DNA of 64,000 nucleotides from positions 4,887,001 through 4,951,000 of the forward strand of contig NZ_VAWE01000001.1 of the NCBI RefSeq assembly GCF_005795905.1, written 5' to 3'. Position 1 is the stretch's first letter; every line of letters begins with the position of its first letter. Shown in pieces: positions 61,865-64,000 of the stretch. A program made the translations under genes and the position numbers. This DNA is from Streptomyces marianii. Lineage in GTDB: Bacteria > Actinomycetota > Actinomycetes > Streptomycetales > Streptomycetaceae. The notes below the pieces were generated by a model. It was not told the DNA's origin. It searched no databases and worked only from the letters and a program-made list of their open reading frames with translations.

Positions 61865-62448
61865 TCCCCCGCGCCGGTGAGGTCCACAGCCACGCCCACG
61901 CCGGACGGACCGGACCCGGGCGTCCGCCACGCCGCGCGCTCGTCGTGACCGCCTCCAACCGGGCCGCCGCGGGGGTCTACGAGGACAGGGGCGGCCCGCT
62001 CCTCGCCGAGGGACTCGCCGGGATGGGCTTCCAGGTGGACGGCCCCCGGGTCGTCCCGGACGGGGACCCGGTCGAAGCGGCCCTGCGCGACGGCGTGGCC
62101 TCGGCGTACGACGTCATCCTCACCACCGGTGGCACCGGGATCTCACCCACCGACCGCACTCCCGACGCCACGGCCCGGGTCCTCGACTACGAGATCCCCG
62201 GCATCCCCGAGGCGATCCGCGCGCACGGTCTCGCGAAGGTGCCCACCGCGGCGCTGTCCCGGGGCCTCGCCGGGGTCGCGGACCGCACCCTGATCGTCAA
62301 TCTCCCCGGGTCCGCGGGCGGTGTGCGCGACGGGCTCGCCGTTCTGTCGCGAGTGCTGCCGCACGCCGTGGACCAGTTGCACGGTGGCGACCACCCGCGG
62401 CCCGCCGAACCCGCCGGCCCCTCGGGTTCTCCAGGGAGTCCCCGCTGA
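61861..62448 (+). CDS. moaB: MoaB/Mog-type molybdopterin adenylyltransferase
   Basis: 195 residues. The MoCF_biosynth motifs are [20 protein letters not shown] and [21 protein letters not shown] His-rich leader (HSHAHAG) precedes the domain and a Pro/Gly/Ser tail follows. The start overlaps moaC by ATGA. It adenylates molybdopterin before metal insertion. Confidence 0.9.
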   Translation: MIPRAGEVHSHAHAGRTGPGRPPRRALVVTASNRAAAGVYEDRGGPLLAEGLAGMGFQVDGPRVVPDGDPVEAALRDGVASAYDVILTTGGTGISPTDRTPDATARVLDYEIPGIPEAIRAHGLAKVPTAALSRGLAGVADRTLIVNLPGSAGGVRDGLAVLSRVLPHAVDQLHGGDHPRPAEPAGPSGSPGSPR

Positions 62449-63071
62449 ACACCCACTCGTGGCCCGTGGTCCTGGCGGACGGTGATGTCACCCTCCGCCC
62501 GATAAAGCTGCGTGACCAGCGGGCGTGGCGGGAGGTGAACCGGCGCAACCGGGACTGGCTGCGCCCCTGGGAGGCGACGATCCCGCCGCCGGCCCCCGGC
62601 GGCCCCGTCGCGCAGCGCCCCACGTACCGCCAGATGGTGCGCCATCTGCGTGCCGAGGCCCACGCCGGGCGGATGCTGCCGTTCGTGGTCGAGTTCCGGG
62701 GCGTGCTGGTCGGCCAGCTCACCGTCGCCGGCATCACCTGGGGCTCGATGTGCTCGGGTCATGTCGGCTACTGGGTCGACCGCGAGGTCGCGGGCCGCGG
62801 GGTTATGCCCACGGCCGTGGCGCTGGCCGTCGACCACTGCTTCGGAAGCGTCGGGCTGCACCGCGTCGAGGTCTGCATTCGCCCCGAGAACGGACCGAGC
62901 CGCAGGGTCGTGGAGAAACTCGGATTCCGCGAGGAGGGGCTCCGCCCGCGTTATCTCCACATCGACGGCGCCTGGCGGGACCATCTGGTGTTCGCGCTCA
63001 CGGCGGAGGAGGTGCCCGGGGGGCTGCTGCGGCGCTGGCACCAGGCACGACCCGCGCGACACGAGAAATGA
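62445..63071 (+). CDS. rimJ: RimJ/RimL-like GNAT acetyltransferase, likely CTG start
   Basis: 208 residues from CTG 62445. The GNAT motif pattern (VTLRPIKLRDQRAWREVNRR; GYWVDREVAGRGVMPTAVAL; GLHRVEVCIRPENGPSRRVV) is that of RimJ-type N-acetyltransferases. The frame has no ATG near; GTG 62466 lacks a ribosome-binding site, whereas CTG 62445 has AGGGAG six bases upstream and gives the homologous start [20 protein letters not shown] overlaps the moaB stop as in translational coupling. Confidence 0.85.
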   Translation: MNTHSWPVVLADGDVTLRPIKLRDQRAWREVNRRNRDWLRPWEATIPPPAPGGPVAQRPTYRQMVRHLRAEAHAGRMLPFVVEFRGVLVGQLTVAGITWGSMCSGHVGYWVDREVAGRGVMPTAVALAVDHCFGSVGLHRVEVCIRPENGPSRRVVEKLGFREEGLRPRYLHIDGAWRDHLVFALTAEEVPGGLLRRWHQARPARHEK

Positions 63072-63213
63072 AATAATTGTTCGAATTCCATCTCCACTCG
63101 ATCGCTCGGTGATCTGAAGAGTCACAAAAAAAGTCAGTGGTATCAGCCAGATCGTGCGACACACCGGGCCAATTGGCCGATGCCCTGGTGCGAATCCCTC
63201 TACGGTGTGATGC

Positions 63214-64000
63214 GTGAGCAGCAGCGGCCTCATCTACGCAGTCATCGTCGGGGCCTGGGCCGCCTACCTGGTGCCGATGTGGCTCCGCAGGCAGGACGAG
63301 CTCAACGAAGCCCGTCCGACGGAACGCTTCAGCACCGCCATCCGGCTGCTGTCCGGACGGGCGGGAATGGAGCGCCGGTACGCCAAGGAGCTGCGTGAAC
63401 GCACCACCGAGGACGACCCCGCCACCGACGCCGACCCGGAATCCGAGACGGACCGACTGAGTTCCGTCGACGTCCGGGCCTTCGCCGCGCCGCCGGCCAG
63501 GACCGAGGCGCGGCTGGACGTGCCTGCCGCCCCGGCCAGGGCCCGCAAGGAGCGGGCACCCAAGCCGAGCGGCACGGCCGCCTCGGAACGCGCACGGCGC
63601 ACCAAGGTCCTGGCCCGGCGCCGGCGCACCACCGTTCTCCTCTTCCTGGCCTTCACCCTCGGCGCGATCGTCGCGGCCGTCGGGGGGCTGGGCCTCCTGT
63701 GGGCGCCGACGGTTCCGGCGGTCCTCCTCAGCACCTACATCGTGTACCTGCGTGCCCAGGAGCGGCGCCGCTTCGTATACGTGATGGACCGGCGCCGTGC
63801 CGAGGCCGCGGCGCAACGGCTGCGCGAGACCCACGTGCGGCGGCGGCCGGCCGCCATGGAGGAACCGGACGAGGCGGCCCAGGCACGGCCCGAGCCCGAG
63901 CCGGCGCCCGCGGTCTCGCCGCAGGAAGCCGGCCGTCGGGCCCTGGTCGAGCAGACCGACCACGCGGAGTGGGTGGACCAGCAGCGCGACCCGGGCCCCG
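63214..64000 (+). CDS. sepX: SepX/GlpR-family division membrane protein (cut at window end)
   Basis: 262 codons to the window edge. The N-terminus has one helix (SSGLIYAVIVGAWAAYLVPM), then a charged cytoplasmic region (RRQDELNEARPTERFSTAIR, LLSGRAGMERRY). Two closely spaced helices follow (~146-167 and ~172-187), then a charged C-terminal tail rich in Arg, Glu and Ala. This matches actinobacterial SepX, which interacts with FtsZ in Streptomyces and, as GlpR, with the MoeA-like Glp in Corynebacterium. GTG 63214 follows a TACGGT -10 element by ~8 nt, so the mRNA may be leaderless. Confidence 0.82.
   Translation, partial: MSSSGLIYAVIVGAWAAYLVPMWLRRQDELNEARPTERFSTAIRLLSGRAGMERRYAKELRERTTEDDPATDADPESETDRLSSVDVRAFAAPPARTEARLDVPAAPARARKERAPKPSGTAASERARRTKVLARRRRTTVLLFLAFTLGAIVAAVGGLGLLWAPTVPAVLLSTYIVYLRAQERRRFVYVMDRRRAEAAAQRLRETHVRRRPAAMEEPDEAAQARPEPEPAPAVSPQEAGRRALVEQTDHAEWVDQQRDPGP

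Noticed and set aside
58894..61899. 1001-codon minus-strand frame across galU and moeA
   Set aside because: It is the antisense of two well-supported genes and matches no family; it arises from codon bias.

Overview
The base composition (very high GC, strong third-position G/C bias), GTG/TTG starts and gene content (SepX-type membrane protein, HrdD-type sigma factor, XRE-DUF5753 regulator, GPP34 protein, DUF6227, many MFS pumps with TetR/MarR/WYL partners) indicate a Streptomyces chromosome. All calls come from reading the sequence and the protein families; no database search was run.

Layout. 1-7.6 kb: an XRE-DUF5753 regulator cut by the window edge, a GPP34 protein, a D-Ala-D-Ala carboxypeptidase with a very long disordered N-terminus, and a polytopic membrane protein. 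7.6-17.5 kb: a small MITE, a MerR regulator, two tandem paralogous zinc-ribbon/TM/extracellular proteins with apparently leaderless promoters, a TetR-MFS operon under a 33-bp palindrome, a secreted FGE-sulfatase-like protein, a MarC protein, and a coupled membrane protein/winged-helix pair behind an AT-rich inverted repeat.

17.5-32.1 kb is a mosaic island built at a tRNA-Arg(CCU) gene. Three copies of the tRNA 3' end (18.63, 24.0 and 32.0 kb; the last two share a perfect 41-bp repeat) lie beside three tyrosine recombinases: two broken, and one with an intact catalytic domain but a disrupted C-terminal tail. The island holds an AAA ATPase, IS630, IS481 and an IS5-family element, an IS21 relic, a 3' half of tRNA-Ser, an IS-interrupted lipoprotein, and several small unknown proteins. 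The IS5-family element appears to carry a DUF4291 passenger gene and has a degenerate group II intron in its transposase. Two long structured noncoding elements share a 17-nt header and a nested fold.

32.1-58.9 kb is ordinary core: acyl-CoA synthetase, M6 protease, TetR-MFS, MarR and DODA-type dioxygenase, hrdD with a good SigR-type promoter, WYL regulator and MFS pump, DUF6227, P1 peptidase, LtrA, RcpC/CpaB-like protein, MTA phosphorylase, FmdB zinc ribbon, another MFS protein, a CPA1 antiporter, an S45 acylase and 5-formyl-THF cyclo-ligase. 58.9-64 kb is a tight same-strand cluster galU-moeA(glp)-moaC-moaB-rimJ-sepX. It links UDP-glucose supply, molybdopterin-type proteins and cell division; the gephyrin-like MoeA and the SepX/GlpR membrane protein are known partners in actinobacterial septation. 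The last gene is cut by the window end.
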